Notes: a model not told the origin generated them from the sequence alone. A DNA stretch of 25,909 bases from Protaetiibacter sp. (GCA_030150265.1 JASLGG010000045.1:1-25909); one strand, 5' to 3'; counted from the stretch's first letter, positions 7,368 to 15,082 are shown. Numbers and translations: made by a program.

Positions 7368-8512
7368 ACCAGACCTCCGGACGGATGCGCACCGCCATCT
7401 CGGCGACCCTGCAGGCCGTCATCCCGGTGATCCTCGCGATCGTCGTGGGCGGCCTCATCATCCTCGCGATGGGCCGCGATCCGATCACCTTCTACACGAA
7501 GGTCTTCCAGTACGGCCTCACCGGCGACAACTGGATGCGCAGCCTCGTGCTCATGGCACCGCTGCTGCTCATCGCGGTCGGCCTCATCGTGGTCTTCCGC
7601 GGTCAGCTGTGGAACCTCGGCTACAGCGGCCAGTACCTGCTCGGCGCCGTCGTCGCCGCGGGCTTCGGGCCCATGCTCTTCGACGTGATGCCCGTGGGCC
7701 TCGCGACTCCGCTGCTGCTGATCGGCTCGATGGTGGTCGGCGCGGTCTGGACCCTCATCCCCGCCTTCCTCAAGGCGCGGTACGGCACCAACGAGATCAT
7801 CACCTCGCTCGTGATGTCGTTCATCGGCATCGGCGTCGTGAACCTGCTCATCAAGGGGCCGCTCAAGGACGGCAGCCAGCCGATCCCGCAGACGCGCGTG
7901 ATCGGCAAGGCCGACCTGCTGCCGTTCATCTCCGGCACCCAGATCCACGTGGGCTTCCTGCTCGCGATCGTGGTGGCGGTGCTGTTCCAGTACCTGCTGA
8001 GCCGCACCTCCTTCGGGCTCCGGATGGACGTCTTCGGGGCGAGCGCCAAGTCGGCCACCCATGTCGGCATCAGCTCGACCGGCATGATCTTCCTGCTCTT
8101 CGCGATCTCGGGTGCCCTCATCGGCCTCGCCGGCAGCGTCGACATCCTGGGGCACTTCACCTATCAGCGCGCCAACTGGAACCCCGACTACGGCAACGCG
8201 ATCCTGCCGTTCGTGTTCCTCGCGCGGCTGAGCCCGCTCGGCGTCATCCCGTTCGCGGCCTTCTACGCCGTGCTCGCCACGGGCGGCATCCTCGCGGCGC
8301 AGCAGGCGGGCCTCAACGCCGACTTCCTGCTCGTCATCGTGGGCCTCATCCTCGTCTTCATGACCATCACCGAGTTCGTGAGCTCGCGCCGCGCCCTCGG
8401 GCAGGGCTACCTGCCGCCCGGGCTCAAGCGCACCGTCGTGTCGCTGTTCGACTCGATCGCCGGACGCTCGGTCGCCGGCAAGCCTGTCGCCGGAAAGAAG
8501 GACGCGCGATGA
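7364..8512 (+). CDS. ABC transporter permease (BMP/nucleoside type), subunit 1
   Basis: This is a 382-residue inner-membrane permease of the branched-chain/nucleoside (YufP-type) family. It has about nine or ten hydrophobic segments, the RGQLWNLGYSGQYLLGA motif near residue 75-95, YGTNEIITSLVMSF, and GLAGSVDILGHF toward the C-terminal half. It ends in a short basic tail (KPVAGKKDAR), as is common on the cytoplasmic side. It overlaps the ATPase gene and the second permease by 4 bp each, which supports strict co-translation of the membrane complex. It pairs with the next gene to form the heterodimeric channel. No anomalies are visible. Confidence 0.92.
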   Translation: MNQTSGRMRTAISATLQAVIPVILAIVVGGLIILAMGRDPITFYTKVFQYGLTGDNWMRSLVLMAPLLLIAVGLIVVFRGQLWNLGYSGQYLLGAVVAAGFGPMLFDVMPVGLATPLLLIGSMVVGAVWTLIPAFLKARYGTNEIITSLVMSFIGIGVVNLLIKGPLKDGSQPIPQTRVIGKADLLPFISGTQIHVGFLLAIVVAVLFQYLLSRTSFGLRMDVFGASAKSATHVGISSTGMIFLLFAISGALIGLAGSVDILGHFTYQRANWNPDYGNAILPFVFLARLSPLGVIPFAAFYAVLATGGILAAQQAGLNADFLLVIVGLILVFMTITEFVSSRRALGQGYLPPGLKRTVVSLFDSIAGRSVAGKPVAGKKDAR

Positions 8513-9447
8513 TCGACCTCCTCCTCAACCCCGTCTTCACGACCGCCTTCCTGGTGGCGGCGCTCGGCGCCACCATGCCGCTCATGCTCGCGGCGATCGG
8601 CGAGACCATCGGCGAGCAGTCGGGCGTGCTCAACCTCGGCATCGAGGGCATCATGCTCATCGGGGCCTACGCCGGCTTCGTGACGACGCTCGGCAGCGGC
8701 AGCTTCTGGCTCGGGATGCTCGTGGGCGCGCTGAGCGGCGTGGTCGCCTCGCTCGCGATGCTCGTGCTCAACATCTGGCTGGGGCTCAACCAGATCGTCA
8801 TCGGCCTCGCCGTCACCCTCATCGGGGAGGGCATCACGAGCGTGCTCTACCTGCAGAGCTTCGCCAAGACGAGCCCCGGCGTCGGCGCGGCCCCCGCCTT
8901 CGTGATCCCGTGGCTCTCCGACATCCCCGTCATCGGCAAGGCGGTGTTCCAGCAGTCGGGCATCTTCTGGGTCGGCGTGATCCTCGCGGTCGTCGTGGCG
9001 TTCTTCCTCACCCGCACGAACTGGGGGCTCGCCATCCGCGCGGCCGGACAGAAGCCCTCCTCGCTCGACTCGGCGGGCGGCAGCGTGATCCGCACCCGCT
9101 CGCAGTCGGTGCTCATCGGCGGCGCCTTCGCGGGGCTCGGCGGCGCGTACCTCTCGCTGCTGACCACCTCGACCTTCACGCCCATGATGGTCAACGGCCT
9201 CGGCTTCATCGCGATCGTCATGACGATGCTGTCGCGCGGCCGCATCCTGTGGGTCGCGCTCACCTCTCTCCTCTACGGCATCACGGTCGCGATCGGCACG
9301 GCGCTCCAGCTCACCTCGCTCAGCATCCCGGCCGACGTGGTCAAGATGCTGCCGTTCATCGTCGTGATGATCACCCTCATCCTGTTCTCGCGGCGCACGG
9401 TCGTGCCGCCGGCGCTCGCCGCCCCCTACACGCGCGGTGCGCGCTGA
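8509..9447 (+). CDS. ABC transporter permease (BMP/nucleoside type), subunit 2
   Basis: This is a 312-residue permease of the YufQ-type half of the channel. The diagnostic segment GEQSGVLNLGIEGIMLIGAY lies at about residue 32-51, followed by NQIVIGLAVTLIGEGI, NWGLAIRAAGQKPSSLDSAG (the cytoplasmic loop that contacts the ATPase), and a final FIVVMITLILFSRR helix. The ATG at 8509 overlaps the upstream stop and has GAAAGAAGGA upstream. It is shorter than subunit 1, as is usual for this pair. It is followed 17 bp later by the aminotransferase, which has its own strong ribosome-binding site, so the enzyme is probably in the same transcript but translated independently. Confidence 0.92.
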   Translation: MIDLLLNPVFTTAFLVAALGATMPLMLAAIGETIGEQSGVLNLGIEGIMLIGAYAGFVTTLGSGSFWLGMLVGALSGVVASLAMLVLNIWLGLNQIVIGLAVTLIGEGITSVLYLQSFAKTSPGVGAAPAFVIPWLSDIPVIGKAVFQQSGIFWVGVILAVVVAFFLTRTNWGLAIRAAGQKPSSLDSAGGSVIRTRSQSVLIGGAFAGLGGAYLSLLTTSTFTPMMVNGLGFIAIVMTMLSRGRILWVALTSLLYGITVAIGTALQLTSLSIPADVVKMLPFIVVMITLILFSRRTVVPPALAAPYTRGAR

Positions 9448-9464
9448 AAGGAAGGAATCCCTCC

Positions 9465-10625
9465 ATGTCGCAGCTCGACTTCACCCTGGCCGCCGGCCCC
9501 GTCGCGGTCACCCCGCAGACCCTCGCCGGCCTCGCCCGGCCGATCGTGTACCACTACGACCCCGACTTCCTCGCGACCTTCCGTCGCACCCAGGAGAAGG
9601 TCGCGAAGATCTACAAGACCGAGAACGACATCGTGCTCATGCAGGGCGAGGCGATCGTCGGGCTCGAGGGCGCCGCTCGCTCGCTCGTGCGCCCCGGCAT
9701 GCACGTGCTCAACCTCGTGCAGGGCGTGTTCGGCAAGGGCATGGGCTTCTGGCTGAAGGACTTCGGCGCCGAGCTGCACGAGCTCGAGGTCGGCTACGAC
9801 GACGCGGTGACCGCGGAGGCCGTGGCCGAGTACCTCGACGCGCACCCCGAGATCGAGCTGCTCGCCCTCGTCGCCTCCGAGACGCCCTCCGGCACGGTGT
9901 GCGACGTGAGCCGCATCGGCCCGATCTGCCGCGAGCGCGGGGTGCTGACCCTCATCGACACCGTCTCGGGCGTGCTCGGGATGCCGTGGGAGACGGATGC
10001 CTGGGGTCTCGACGTGTGCGTCATGGGCGCGCAGAAGTGCCTCGGGGGCCCTCCCGGCGTCGCCATGCTCTCGGTGAGCGCGCGCGCCTGGGAGGCGATC
10101 TACGCCAACGAGAAGGCTCCGCGCGACTCCTACCTCTCGCTCATCGACTGGAAGGAGAAGTGGCTCGGCCAGGGCCGCTTCCCCTACACGCCGTCGGTCA
10201 GCGACATCCAGGGCCTCGAGGCCGCCCTCGACCAGGCGCTCGCGGAGGGCGTCGACGAGGTGGTGCGCCGCCACGAGCTCGCCGCCGAGGTCGTGCGCGC
10301 GGGCGTGAAGGGGATGGGGCTCGAGTTCTGGGCCGTGCGCGAGGAGATCATGGCCGCGTGCGTGACCGCCGTGCGCCTGCCCGACACGATCGACAACCTG
10401 ACGGTGCGCGACCTCGTGCGGGAGCGCTACGGCGTCATGCTCTCGCACGGGCAGGGTGCCGGCAACCTCATCCGGCTCGCCCACATGGGGCCGACCGCGA
10501 CGGGCATGTACTCGATCGTCGGGCTCGCCGCGCTCGGCCGTGCGCTCGCCGACCTCGGGCACCCCGTGGACATCGGGGCGGGCCTCGAGGCCGCGCTCGC
10601 GGTCCTGAGCGTACAGCGGAGCTAG
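9465..10625 (+). CDS. Class V aminotransferase, pyridoxamine-pyruvate transaminase-like
   Basis: This is a 386-residue PLP-fold class V aminotransferase. The catalytic lysine is Lys191 in GAQKCLGGPPG, and the cofactor-side Asp lies in LTLIDTVSG. The sequence follows Mesorhizobium pyridoxamine-pyruvate transaminase, as I recall it, more closely than alanine-glyoxylate or ureidoglycine aminotransferases: FTLAAGPV near the start, YHYDPDF, QGEAIVGLEGA with Glu62 (counterpart of the substrate-contacting Glu68), APRDSYLSLIDW, PYTPSVSDIQGLEAALD, and LIRLAHMGPT with the conserved carboxylate Arg. The second Arg of that enzyme's pocket (Arg336) appears to be replaced by His or Gln, so the substrate may differ. 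The ATG at 9465 has AAAGGAAGG 8 bp upstream. Its place behind a BMP importer suggests that it acts on the imported compound. The family is sure; the exact reaction is not. Confidence 0.85.
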   Translation: MSQLDFTLAAGPVAVTPQTLAGLARPIVYHYDPDFLATFRRTQEKVAKIYKTENDIVLMQGEAIVGLEGAARSLVRPGMHVLNLVQGVFGKGMGFWLKDFGAELHELEVGYDDAVTAEAVAEYLDAHPEIELLALVASETPSGTVCDVSRIGPICRERGVLTLIDTVSGVLGMPWETDAWGLDVCVMGAQKCLGGPPGVAMLSVSARAWEAIYANEKAPRDSYLSLIDWKEKWLGQGRFPYTPSVSDIQGLEAALDQALAEGVDEVVRRHELAAEVVRAGVKGMGLEFWAVREEIMAACVTAVRLPDTIDNLTVRDLVRERYGVMLSHGQGAGNLIRLAHMGPTATGMYSIVGLAALGRALADLGHPVDIGAGLEAALAVLSVQRS

Positions 10626-10702
10626 GCTGTGCGTCGAACCTGAGGCGCCTACGGGAACGATGGCACGAGACGGTCGAAGGCGAGAGTCCACACGAGGTCG
10701 AC

Positions 10703-11509
10703 ATGAGCATGGGCACATCGAATGAGCCGGAGCGCACCGGAACCGGCGCGGAGGGTGCGGCCAGGCAACGCACCAAGGGCGTCGACAGCGCCCGGCGGGC
10801 GCTGCAGATCCTGCTCCAGTTCTCCGAGAGCACCCCGGAGCTCACGATCGACCACCTGCTCGAGGCCCACGACATCTCGGTGCCGAGCGCGTACCGCTAC
10901 ATCGCGCTGCTGCGCGAGATGAACCTCATCGAGGAGCGGCGCAAGGGCCGCTTCGTGCTCTCGCCCCAGGTCATGAAGCTCGCCCGCGCCGCCGAGGTGT
11001 CGTTCGACTACCGCGGCCGGGTGCAGCCGATCCTCGATCGGCTGCGCGACGAGACGGGCGAGAGCGCGCTCTACCTGCGCCGGCTCAACGACAACGCCGT
11101 CTGCGTCGCGATCGCGGAGTCCGACCACATGATCGGCCTCTCCTTCCAGCCCGGCAGCCTCATGCCGCTGCACAGCGGTGCGGCGGCGAAGCTGCTGCTC
11201 GCGGAGTACTCGAAGGTCAAGCGCACCTCCTACCTCGACCGCCTGCAGCCGCCGCTGGCCGGGCCGGTGCGGGAGCGGCTCGAGTCCGACCTCGACCAGA
11301 TCCGCCGTTCCGGTCGTGCCGAGAGCTCGGGCGAGGTCGACACGGGCGTGTGGGCCTCGGCGGCAGCGGTGCGGGTGCACGGCAAGCTCGTGGGCGCGCT
11401 GACGGTGGCCGCGCCGTCGTTCCGCCTGCAGGAGGAGCACGAGCGCGAGATCACGCAGGCCGTCGACGAGGGCGCGGCCGAACTCGAGCGCGCGCTCGCG
11501 GGCGCCTGA
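10703..11509 (+). CDS. IclR-family transcriptional regulator
   Basis: This 268-residue regulator has a low-complexity N-terminal extension (about 25 residues), a winged helix-turn-helix (about 27-85: SARRALQILLQF, ISVPSAYRYIALLREMNLIEE) and an IclR effector domain (about 95-265: ALYLRRLNDNAVCVA, PLHSGAAAKLLLAEY, VWASAAAVRVHGKLVGALTVAAPSFR). IclR proteins bind small organic ligands and usually control neighbouring catabolic operons. This one is last in the BMP/aminotransferase operon, 77 bp after the enzyme gene, and probably controls it through the palindromic cluster at 4504-4541. The ATG at 10703 is weakly supported (GAGG upstream); Met3 at 10709 is an alternative. The gene downstream converges after only 15 bp. 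Confidence 0.9.
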   Translation: MSMGTSNEPERTGTGAEGAARQRTKGVDSARRALQILLQFSESTPELTIDHLLEAHDISVPSAYRYIALLREMNLIEERRKGRFVLSPQVMKLARAAEVSFDYRGRVQPILDRLRDETGESALYLRRLNDNAVCVAIAESDHMIGLSFQPGSLMPLHSGAAAKLLLAEYSKVKRTSYLDRLQPPLAGPVRERLESDLDQIRRSGRAESSGEVDTGVWASAAAVRVHGKLVGALTVAAPSFRLQEEHEREITQAVDEGAAELERALAGA

Positions 11510-11524
11510 GCCGCGGTCCGCAGC

Positions 11525-12097
11525 TCAGTAGATCTTCTCGCCGCGCTCCAGCATCTCGGCGAACTGGCGGGCCCGCCGCTCCCGCGTCTCGGGCCTGACC
11601 GCCTGCTGCACACGGAAGATGAACGCCCAGCGGTTCTGCGCCGAGAGCGTGGCGAAGAAGGCGGATGCGGCGGGGCTCGCATCCAGCGCGGCCTGCAGCT
11701 CCGGCGGCACCGGGGCGTCCTTCTGGCGGTAGGCGGCATCCCAGCGGCCGTCGGCCTTGGCACGGTCCACCTCGGCCTGGCCGGCGGGCCGCATCCGTCT
11801 CTCGGCGACGAGCCGCTCGACGTGCTCGCGGTTGATCTGCGACCACGGGCTGCGGGGGCGGCGCGGCGTGTAGGCCTGCAGGCTGTAGTCGTCGTCGAAG
11901 GCTCCGGCCTGTCCGTCGATCCAGCCGAAGCACAGCGCCACGTCGAGCGCCTCCTGCCGGGTGATGCCCGGCACGGTCGCCTTCGCCTTGAGGATCTTGA
12001 GGCGCACGCCGTCGGCGGGCGGGTCGTTCTCGAGGAAGGCCTCCCAGTCGCGCCAGTCGGTGAAGTGCAGGATCGGCTTCTCGGCGAACGACGACAT
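11525..12097 (-). CDS. YdeI/OmdA (OmpD-associated)-family protein
   Basis: This 190-residue cytoplasmic protein belongs to the YdeI/OmpD-associated family, whose biochemical role is poorly known; some members are linked to resistance to peptide stress. Landmarks are the N-terminal half with LDVALCFGWIDGQAGAFDDDYSLQAYTPRRP... and SPWSQINREHVERL, and a C-terminal helical end with FFATLSAQNRWAFIFRV. I place the start at the ATG at 12097 because TATCGT lies 7 nt upstream, which makes a leaderless transcript likely; an in-frame upstream start at 12127 would lie inside the hairpin. The gene is monocistronic, with the Hsp20 gene behind it and the IclR gene convergent 15 bp away. The family call is reasonably firm; the function is unknown. 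Confidence 0.82.
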   Translation of the reverse strand: MSSFAEKPILHFTDWRDWEAFLENDPPADGVRLKILKAKATVPGITRQEALDVALCFGWIDGQAGAFDDDYSLQAYTPRRPRSPWSQINREHVERLVAERRMRPAGQAEVDRAKADGRWDAAYRQKDAPVPPELQAALDASPAASAFFATLSAQNRWAFIFRVQQAVRPETRERRARQFAEMLERGEKIY

Positions 12098-12104
12098 GCC
12101 GCAT

Positions 12105-12110
12105 ACGATA
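12105..12110 (-). promoter_or_regulatory. -10 element for leaderless YdeI-family gene
   Basis: TATCGT on the minus strand ends 7 nt before the ATG at 12097, so transcription would begin at or next to the start codon. A convincing -35 is not visible, because the upstream bases are part of the hairpin 12111-12141. Confidence 0.4.
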
Positions 12111-12141
12111 CGTGCCCCGGACGACATGCGTCCGGGGCACG
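12111..12141 (-). terminator. 13-bp perfect hairpin downstream of hsp20
   Basis: CGTGCCCCGGACG (12111-12123) and its exact complement (12129-12141) flank a 5-nt loop, 10 bp after the Hsp20 stop codon. It is a strong terminator-like stem without a T-run. It directly abuts the promoter of the next minus-strand gene and so insulates that gene from heat-shock read-through. Confidence 0.75.
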
Positions 12142-12151
12142 GCCGGGAGCG

Positions 12152-12595
12152 TCAGGCGCCGGCGGACTCGGCGTGCGCCTCGATCTGCTCGCTGCGCGCG
12201 GAGCCCTGCACCTCGATCTTGCGCGGCTTCGCCTGCTCGCTGACGGGGATCACGACGCTCAGCACGCCGTTCTCGTAGCTGGCCGAGATCGCGGCCGTGT
12301 CGATGCCCTGCCCGAGGTTGAGCTGGCGCAGGAAGGAGCCGCCGGTGCGCTCGCGCGCGATCCACTTGACGCCCTCGACGCTGCGGGGCGTGCGCTCGGC
12401 GCGGATGGTGAGCAGCTGGCCGTCCACGTCGATGTCGACGCTGCCCGGGTCGATGCCCGGCAGGTCGGCGTTGAGCACGTAGTGGTCGCCGTCGCGGTAG
12501 AGGTCCATCGGCATGAGCCGCGGGCCCTGGCGGCTGTCGACGAGCTGGCCGGCGACGCGGTCGAGCTCACGGAACGGGTCGAAGAACATGGTCAT
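12152..12595 (-). CDS. Small heat-shock protein, Hsp20/alpha-crystallin family
   Basis: This is a 147-residue ATP-independent holdase chaperone that binds unfolding proteins in the cytoplasm. The N-terminus MFFDPFRELDRVAGQL is typical of actinobacterial Hsp20. The alpha-crystallin domain spans about residues 27-125, with MDLYRDGDHYVLNADLPGID and the C-terminal beta strand ASYENGVLSVVIP (the G-V-L motif). The usual I-x-I tail motif appears as RKIEVQ. The start at 12595 follows an ideal AGGAGGT (12607-12601) by 5 nt; Met3 at 12589, 11 nt from the same site, is a realistic alternative. Upstream sit a HAIR-like and a CIRCE-like operator, so heat induction through HspR and HrcA is expected. A strong hairpin ends the transcript. 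Confidence 0.93.
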   Translation of the reverse strand: MTMFFDPFRELDRVAGQLVDSRQGPRLMPMDLYRDGDHYVLNADLPGIDPGSVDIDVDGQLLTIRAERTPRSVEGVKWIARERTGGSFLRQLNLGQGIDTAAISASYENGVLSVVIPVSEQAKPRKIEVQGSARSEQIEAHAESAGA

Positions 12596-12614
12596 CGCAT
12601 ACCTCCTGAACGGA

Positions 12615-12635
12615 TATGAGTCGAGGCGACTCAAC
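12615..12635 (-). promoter_or_regulatory. HAIR-like operator (HspR site)
   Basis: TGAGT-N7-ACTCAA on the plus strand (12617-12634), embedded in TATGAGT-CGAGGCG-ACTCAAC, matches the HspR-associated inverted repeat CTTGAGT-N7-ACTCAAG in both inner arms and the exact 7-bp spacing. It lies between the hsp20 promoter and its ribosome-binding site. Confidence 0.75.
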
Positions 12636-12648
12636 TTTCTTGATCTCC

Positions 12649-12678
12649 GTTCTAGCACTCGCCTCGGGAGAGTGCCAG
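12649..12678 (-). promoter_or_regulatory. hsp20 promoter overlapped by a CIRCE-like operator
   Basis: The plus strand reads CTAGCACTC-N9-GAGTGCCAG (12652-12678). This agrees with the HrcA operator TTAGCACTC-N9-GAGTGCTAA at 8 of 9 and 7 of 9 arm positions with the exact spacer. On the minus strand CTGGCA (12678-12673) and TAGAAC (12654-12649), 18 bp apart, form a plausible -35/-10 pair buried in the operator, so a bound repressor would block RNA polymerase. Confidence 0.75.
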
Positions 12679-12712
12679 GGGTGCTCGCGCAGGGCGAACG
12701 GCATGGACCGGG

Positions 12713-14218
12713 TCAGTACCCGAGGAAGACGTCGGTGCGGATGCGACGCGCACCCGTCGCGCGAAGTGCGCGCCGCAGGCGCGCCACGTCGGCGGGCGCA
12801 CCCGAGAGGCAGACGGTGCGCTCCCGCGCGTCGGGGATCGCGCGGTGCACGGCATCCGCCGAGAGCTCCTCGCCGCCGAGCCACGTCCACCCGGGCGGCA
12901 GCGCGCCGGGGTCGTCGGGGCACAGCAGGCTCACCCGGCATCCGGAGGCCGCGAGCTCCTCGCGATAGGCGAGCTCGGATGCCGAGCGCACCGCGTAGAG
13001 CAGCTCGACGTCGGCCGCCCGTCCCGCCGCCGCGAGGGCCGCGAGCTGCGACACGAACGGCGTCACCCCGATGCCCGCCGCGACCAGGGCGAGCCGCGCG
13101 GCCGGGTCCCGGGGGAGCACGAAGTCGCCCCAGACGCCCGTCGCCCGCAGCGTCGCCCCGGGCTCGAGGGCGAGCAGCGCGCGCTTGAACGAGCTCGGCT
13201 CCTCCCTGATGCGCACGCCGATCGCGAGCTCCGGCTCGCCGGGCGCCGACGCGATCGAGAACACCCGGCGGGTGCCGCCGAGGTCGGGGCGTCGATGGGG
13301 GAGCGAGAGCTCGAGGTACTGGCCGGGCGAGAAGCGCACGGGCGCGGCGGGATGCAGACGGAACTCCCACGCGGACGGGGTGAGCTGCCGTCGCGCCACG
13401 AGCTCGAGCCGCATCCCGCGCCGCTGCCCGAGCAGGAAGGCGAGGGCGCCGCCCAGCACGAGCGCGAGCTCGGGCGTCGTGCGGAACGGCCCCAGCGCGT
13501 ACGGCACGGTCGCGAGCAGCGCCACCACCACCGCGTAGGCGATCCGCTGCCACCGGCGCGGGGGCAGCGTGAGGGGCTCGCTCAGCATGAAGCCGGCGGT
13601 GAAGACGAGCGGCCCCGAGAGGAAGGCGAGCGAGAGCCCAGAGGCGACGTCGCCCCCGTAGCCCAGCACGACGCCGAGCTGCACGGCCGCGCCGACCGCG
13701 AGGTAGACGGCTCCCATCGCGAGCCTCCGGGTGCGCCACAGCACGAGCAGCGCGCCGATCGCGACCGCGGGCAGCATCGGACCCGTTCCCACCCACCACG
13801 AGGAGAGCGCGAGCCCGCTCGCCCCGACCGCGAGGGCGCCGAGAGCCGCCGGGTTCACGAGGTGGCGCCCGCGCCAGGCGAGGAGGTACTTGGACGCCGC
13901 GGCGATCGCGGCGGCGGTCGCAAGCCCGAGGAGACCCGCCGGCGTCGCCGTCGGCTCGAGCACGAAGAGCAGCAGGAGCGCCGTGATGACGCCCGACGGG
14001 GTGTGCGGGCGCACGCGCACGATCCGTCCGAGCACCTCGTTCGCGATCCACGAGCTCGCGAGGAGCACGGCCGCGCTCGCGAGGAGCGCCACGGGGTCGA
14101 CCCCGAGCACCCCGGTGAGGGCGAGCACGAGCGCGAGCACCGCGAGCACGGCGAGCGCGCCGATCAGGAGCAGATACATCGTGACGCGACCCAGCATCCG
14201 GTCGAGCGCTGCGATCAT
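12713..14218 (-). CDS. Fused RnfD/NqrB-like membrane domain and ferredoxin-reductase-like FAD/NAD(P) domain
   Basis: This 501-residue protein couples about ten membrane helices (roughly residues 12-265) to a cytoplasmic flavoreductase (about 270-501). The membrane part carries the RnfD/NqrB signature region SKYLLAWRGRHLVNPAALGALA (109-130, cited in part) and PSGVITALLLLF (74-85). I do not see an SGAT-type covalent flavin threonine in it. The soluble part has the FAD motif RVFS (318-321), the nucleotide motif AAGIGVTP (380-387), CLSGAP and the terminal IRTDVFLGY of FNR-type reductases. No iron-sulfur cysteine cluster is present. The start at 14218 overlaps the ApbE stop (ATGA). Likely role (inference): carry electrons from NAD(P)H through FAD across the membrane to the FMN lipoprotein encoded first in this operon. 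The alternative is a general membrane NAD(P)H reductase. Confidence 0.82.
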   Translation of the reverse strand: MIAALDRMLGRVTMYLLLIGALAVLAVLALVLALTGVLGVDPVALLASAAVLLASSWIANEVLGRIVRVRPHTPSGVITALLLLFVLEPTATPAGLLGLATAAAIAAASKYLLAWRGRHLVNPAALGALAVGASGLALSSWWVGTGPMLPAVAIGALLVLWRTRRLAMGAVYLAVGAAVQLGVVLGYGGDVASGLSLAFLSGPLVFTAGFMLSEPLTLPPRRWQRIAYAVVVALLATVPYALGPFRTTPELALVLGGALAFLLGQRRGMRLELVARRQLTPSAWEFRLHPAAPVRFSPGQYLELSLPHRRPDLGGTRRVFSIASAPGEPELAIGVRIREEPSSFKRALLALEPGATLRATGVWGDFVLPRDPAARLALVAAGIGVTPFVSQLAALAAAGRAADVELLYAVRSASELAYREELAASGCRVSLLCPDDPGALPPGWTWLGGEELSADAVHRAIPDARERTVCLSGAPADVARLRRALRATGARRIRTDVFLGY

Positions 14219-15075
14219 GCGAACACCTCTCCGGGGAAGCCGCGGCTCGACTGGAGCGACCCGTCGGACAGCATCCTGACCCACTCGACGCCGCGCCGCA
14301 CGAGCCAGGAGGGGTCGACGTCGAAGAACAGCGCGGTCGCGGCCCCGTCGGCCGTGAGATCGTCGTCGGCGACCGCCCAGGTGGCCACGACGTCGCGTGC
14401 CGGGAGACCCGTCACGGCGTCGAGCACGTGGTGCCGTCCGTCGGGCAGCCGGCGGCGGTTGCCGGCGCTCGCGGAGAGCGCGCCCGCCGTGAGCTCGGCG
14501 ACGCCGACCGCGCGGCGCGGGTCGGCCGGATGCTCGAGCGCGATCCGCATGGGCACGTCGCGGATGCGCAGATCGCCCGATCCGTCGACGACCGAGCGCG
14601 CGACGCCCGCCTCGGCGAGCAGCCCGCTCACGAGGTCGACGAGGAGGCCCTTGCCGGCGGCGCCGACGTCGAGCAGCACGGGCGAGGCCGTCTCGAGGTG
14701 GACGCCGTCCCAGGCGAGCGCGTCCTCCCAGCGCGGCACGGCATCCGGGACCCGGGCGAGCCGCGGGCCGAAGCCGCTCGCCGCGAGCGCGCCGCCGACG
14801 AGCGGCGAGACCCGGCCTCCGGTGCCCGCGTAGAGCTCGCCGTACAGCTCGAGCAGCGGGGCGGCCTCGGCGGGCAGCCGGTGGCGTCCGGGCTCGCGCG
14901 CGATGCGCGCGACGAGCGAGTCCTCGCGGTAGCGCGACCAGTCGCGGTCGAAGCGCTCCACGCGCTCGGTCACGGCGGCGCGCACGGATGCGGGGAGCGG
15001 CTCCTCGGTGTCGACGCGCCACGGGGTGCCGAGCGCGTCGAAGCGCCAGGCCGCGGGGAGCGGGTCGGCGATCAC
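14215..15075 (-). CDS. apbE: FAD:protein FMN transferase (ApbE family)
   Basis: ApbE attaches FMN from FAD through a phosphoester bond to a Thr or Ser of secreted or membrane flavoproteins. The 286-residue protein has the family core: FDRDWSRYREDS near residue 42-53, the DVGAAGKGLLVD block (136-147), VVDGSGDLRI (162-171), SAGNRRR, and TADGAATALFF (241-251) with the metal-binding Asp243. The GTG start at 15075 is 7 bp after the upstream stop; no earlier in-frame start is compatible with the family. No signal peptide or lipobox is visible, so it may act on the cytoplasmic side, unlike many exported ApbE proteins. It lies between its probable target (the FMN-binding lipoprotein) and the membrane reductase. 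Confidence 0.88.
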   Translation of the reverse strand: MIADPLPAAWRFDALGTPWRVDTEEPLPASVRAAVTERVERFDRDWSRYREDSLVARIAREPGRHRLPAEAAPLLELYGELYAGTGGRVSPLVGGALAASGFGPRLARVPDAVPRWEDALAWDGVHLETASPVLLDVGAAGKGLLVDLVSGLLAEAGVARSVVDGSGDLRIRDVPMRIALEHPADPRRAVGVAELTAGALSASAGNRRRLPDGRHHVLDAVTGLPARDVVATWAVADDDLTADGAATALFFDVDPSWLVRRGVEWVRMLSDGSLQSSRGFPGEVFA

Positions 15076-15082
15076 GCCCGGC

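Noticed and set aside
316..10625. A purine-degradation route made of allantoate amidohydrolase and ureidoglycine-glyoxylate aminotransferase with a nucleoside importer
   Set aside because: The M20 gene is locked between hut genes by stop/start overlaps, the aminotransferase resembles PPAT (QGE motif, SLIDW, TPSVSDI) more than PucG, and no allantoinase, uricase or ureidoglycolate gene is present.
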